Source: an uncultured Burkholderiales bacterium (GTDB lineage Bacteria > Pseudomonadota > Gammaproteobacteria > Burkholderiales > Thiobacillaceae). Taken from it: a stretch of 7,702 nucleotides of DNA. The notes under the pieces were generated by a model. The model was not told the DNA's origin, made no database searches, and saw only the letters and a program-made list of their open reading frames with translations. Location of the stretch: NCBI GenBank assembly GCA_937925755.1, contig CALAMX010000177.1, forward strand, positions 1 to 7,702, given 5' to 3'. Made by a program: the position numbers and the translations under genes. Positions 6,540-7,702 of the stretch are shown here, piece by piece; within the stretch, counting starts at the first letter, position 1; each line of letters starts with the position of its first letter.

Positions 6540-6741
6540 GGCTGCGTACCGTACACCGACTGTCTACCCCGGCGAGCGTCGCGCACAACCTGCCTTGATC
6601 CTGCGCTTCGCGTCTACTCGCTTCCTATCGAGCCAAAACAAACGAACTTTACCCCGATTCCATGGGAAGCCACGCCGTCAATTCGTCCACTGCCCGCCAG
6701 GAAAGTCGTGGCCAACTTCGCCACTACCCCGATGCCTCCCG

Positions 6742-6764
6742 GTAGGAGCGACTCTGTCGCGATC
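6742..6764 (+). repeat. REP-like short palindrome (GTAGGAGCG family)
   Basis: The segment starts with gtaggagcg and contains the hairpin gcgac-tct-gtcgc (6748-6760), followed by gatc. It matches the style of known repetitive extragenic palindromes of pseudomonads and xanthomonads, in which GTAGGAGCG leads into a GC-rich stem followed by CGCGA. Such elements are usually spread by a REP-associated tyrosine transposase (RAYT), and none is encoded here. Only one copy is in the window, so repetition in the genome is inferred. Confidence 0.55.
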
Positions 6765-6855
6765 AACGCAGCCGACGGGCGGATGTGCCGCAGCCAACAC
6801 CGCTTCGTGGATTGGGCGTGCCCCTCCCCGGGGGGCTGGCGCGGGTTATAGCGGC

Positions 6856-6888
6856 GGGCAAGCACTGCCATGGGTCCCAGGCTTGCCC
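6856..6888. repeat. Hairpin of 11 bp with one bulge
   Basis: The arms gggcaagc (6856-6863) and gcttgccc (6881-6888) are perfectly complementary. Ctg (6865-6867) and cag (6878-6880) extend the stem inward past a bulged A6864, leaving a 10-nt loop. No T run follows on either strand, so it is not a standard terminator. It may be a further extragenic palindrome or a transcript-stability structure. Confidence 0.5.
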
Positions 6889-7021
6889 CGATCCCGACGC
6901 GAACCGCCAGTGTGATCCGCGCGCTGCGCCAGGCGCTCAACCGATTGCACTTTCTCCCGCATTTATATCCTATATGCCGCAGAGCACGACGGTCGCCTTT
7001 GTCCTCCAACCGTGCATCCAT

Positions 7022-7138
7022 CCTGAATCCGTGTTGAGCTCGACCAACGCTCTGGAGTTCAGACCTCAGCGCGACGGGTTGGGTGTCTGGCTAAAACCCG
7101 CCCTACACGACTGTCGGCTGCATCGACACGGATTCAGG
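7022..7138. repeat. 117-bp element with 16-bp inverted ends and an inner palindrome
   Basis: The left end 7022-7037 (cctgaatccgtgttga) and right end 7123-7138 (tcgacacggattcagg) are inverted copies with 15 of 16 positions paired and a G-T at the other. Near the middle, gacgggtt (7073-7080) and aacccgcc (7095-7102) form a second inverted repeat with one mismatch and a 14-nt loop. The layout recalls a miniature inverted-repeat element (MITE). However, no convincing target duplication flanks it: tccat on the left against tctat on the right, 4 of 5. It could also be a large RNA stem. Confidence 0.45.
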
Positions 7139-7176
7139 TCTATGTTGGCTGGTCAGCCCGAGTGATAAACAGAGGG

Positions 7177-7200
7177 TCGGATGTCCTTACGACACTCCGA
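7177..7200 (-). terminator. Possible weak terminator downstream of cysB
   Basis: The minus strand reads TCGGAGTGTC, loop GTAAG, then GACATCCGA: a 9-bp stem with one bulged base. It is followed by CCCTCTGTTTATC. It lies about 80 nt past the cysB-like stop. The T run is interrupted and delayed, so termination would be inefficient; it may serve only to protect the 3' end. The same hairpin on the plus strand is followed by AACCC and would not terminate mutM read-through by the standard mechanism. Confidence 0.35.
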
Positions 7201-7238
7201 AACCCAGCAGATAACTTTGTGATTCACACCAGTCGGCC

Positions 7239-7250
7239 AACTGCGCAGTT
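7239..7250. repeat. Perfect 12-bp palindrome
   Basis: The sequence aactgcgcagtt is a perfect dyad 31 nt past the stop of the cysB-like gene. It could be a protein-binding dyad or part of a 3'-end structure. At this GC content a single 12-bp palindrome in several kilobases can also occur by chance, so no function is assigned. Confidence 0.3.
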
Positions 7251-7280
7251 TCAGGCACAGCCGCTGCATGCCGGCCGCGC

Positions 7281-7702
7281 TCACAAGGCGAAATCTTCAC
7301 CGTTGCCCGCCACTGTGGCGAGCACGACGTTTTTCGTCAGGTGGGGCGCGAACATCTCGATGAAGGCGAAATCGATGGGACGCAACCACGTGCCGCGACG
7401 GATCGCCAGGCGCGTGGTATTGCTCTCGAACAGAGAGCCGGTCGAACGGGCTGCCAGCGCCACATCGCGTTGCGCTTCGAAAGCCATCTCGGCGATGATG
7501 CCGACGCCCAGCCCCAGTTCGACATAGGTTTTGATGACGTCGGAATCGACGGCGGTGAGCGCGATGTTGGGCGTCAGCCCGGCACGCTCGAAGGCCTGGT
7601 CGATCTTGGTGCGGCCGGTGAAAGAGGGGTCGTAGGTGATCAACGGCCATTCGGCGAGCCGCGCCAGCGTTAGTTCCTTTTGCTGGAGCAGGGGGTGGCC
7701 GT
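7281..7702 (-). CDS. cysB: CysB-type LysR-family transcriptional regulator, C-terminal part (5' end beyond window)
   Basis: The last 139 residues are present; the DNA-binding helix-turn-helix lies beyond the window. The frame stays open to the edge, starting GHPLLQQKELTLARLAEWP. Blocks shared with CysB/Cbl co-inducer domains follow: ITYDPSFTGRTKID, AGLTPNIALTAVDSDVIKTY, VELGLGVGIIAEMAF and FIEMFAPHLTKNVV. CysB activates sulfate-assimilation genes when N-acetylserine binds this domain; Cbl/SsuR paralogues act on sulfonate use, and the fragment alone cannot separate them. The carboxy end is shorter than in E. coli CysB, which has a further ~15-20 residues, and resembles the shorter beta/gammaproteobacterial forms. 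It is convergent with mutM and no sulfur genes are in view. Confidence 0.85.
   Translation of the reverse strand, partial: GHPLLQQKELTLARLAEWPLITYDPSFTGRTKIDQAFERAGLTPNIALTAVDSDVIKTYVELGLGVGIIAEMAFEAQRDVALAARSTGSLFESNTTRLAIRRGTWLRPIDFAFIEMFAPHLTKNVVLATVAGNGEDFAL

Larger units (their letters stand above)
6540..7280. other. Long spacer without a convincing gene, rich in palindromes
   Basis: About 740 nt separate the mutM stop from the convergent cysB stop. Open frames cross it on both strands, but none shows a recognisable protein family, and the longer ones run through palindromes. It looks less GC-rich than the flanking genes by eye, with an AT-rich patch at 6961-6975 (atttatatcctatat). It holds a REP-like palindrome (6742-6764), a long hairpin (6856-6888), a nested inverted repeat (7022-7138), a terminator-like hairpin (7177-7200) and a perfect 12-bp palindrome (7239-7250). 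No clear terminator is seen directly after mutM. A 38-codon minus-strand frame (6962-6846) with AGGA 5 nt ahead of its ATG is too weak to call. The stretch looks like a site where small repetitive elements have accumulated. Confidence 0.7.

Noticed and set aside
6565..6733. TACCCCG occurring three times (near 6566, 6650 and 6725)
   Set aside because: The matches are 7-9 bp with uneven spacing of about 84 and 75 nt; too short and irregular to call a repeat array.
6614..7021. Minus-strand frame of 135 codons in the spacer
   Set aside because: It passes through the REP-like palindrome and the 6856-6888 hairpin and matches no family I know.
7147..7158. Small palindrome ggctggtcagcc
   Set aside because: The 5-bp arms leave only a 2-nt loop, so the hairpin is poor, and a match this short is expected by chance.
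6785..7527. Plus-strand frames at 6785-7165 and 7162-7527
   Set aside because: The first crosses most of the inverted-repeat element, and the second is antisense to the cysB-like gene; neither has a recognisable domain.

Overview
The window is most likely a chromosomal segment of a GC-rich gammaproteobacterium. Two observations suggest this: the conserved order TPR lipoprotein - lolB - ispE - tRNA-Gln - prs - rplY - pth - ychF, which I recall from Pseudomonas and relatives, and outer-membrane lipoprotein genes including lolB. The long L25 (CTC type), the CysB-type regulator and small palindromes of the 'GTAGGAGCG' kind fit this. The species cannot be named from sequence alone; a purple-sulfur or sulfur-oxidising lineage is possible but unproven.

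Layout. On the minus strand, read from about 5650 down to 1, lies a near-continuous housekeeping cluster. It starts with a TPR outer-membrane lipoprotein (LbcA-like), followed by lolB (lipoprotein insertion into the outer membrane), ispE (isoprenoid precursor synthesis) and tRNA-Gln(UUG), which starts 4 nt after the ispE stop. A good intrinsic terminator follows the tRNA. Then come prs (PRPP synthesis), a weaker terminator-like hairpin, rplY (ribosomal protein L25), pth (peptidyl-tRNA hydrolase) and the first codons of ychF at the window edge. The first three genes are joined by a TGATG junction and a 16-nt overlap; pth and ychF share ATGA. Divergently, mutM (formamidopyrimidine-DNA glycosylase) reads on the plus strand. 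After it comes about 740 nt without a convincing gene (6540-7280), rich in small palindromes and inverted repeats. The last 422 nt are the C-terminal part of a CysB-family LysR regulator on the minus strand, convergent with mutM.

How the genes fit together. The first block pairs an outer-membrane lipoprotein with the receptor that installs such lipoproteins, and appends an isoprenoid gene and a tRNA. The second block (prs-rplY-pth-ychF) serves nucleotide supply and translation. mutM is an independent DNA-repair gene.

I see no phage, CRISPR, toxin-antitoxin or other evident novel system. The points most worth a second look are the LbcA-like lipoprotein, the tRNA/terminator boundary inside the cluster, and the nested inverted-repeat element at 7022-7138 in the palindrome-rich spacer.
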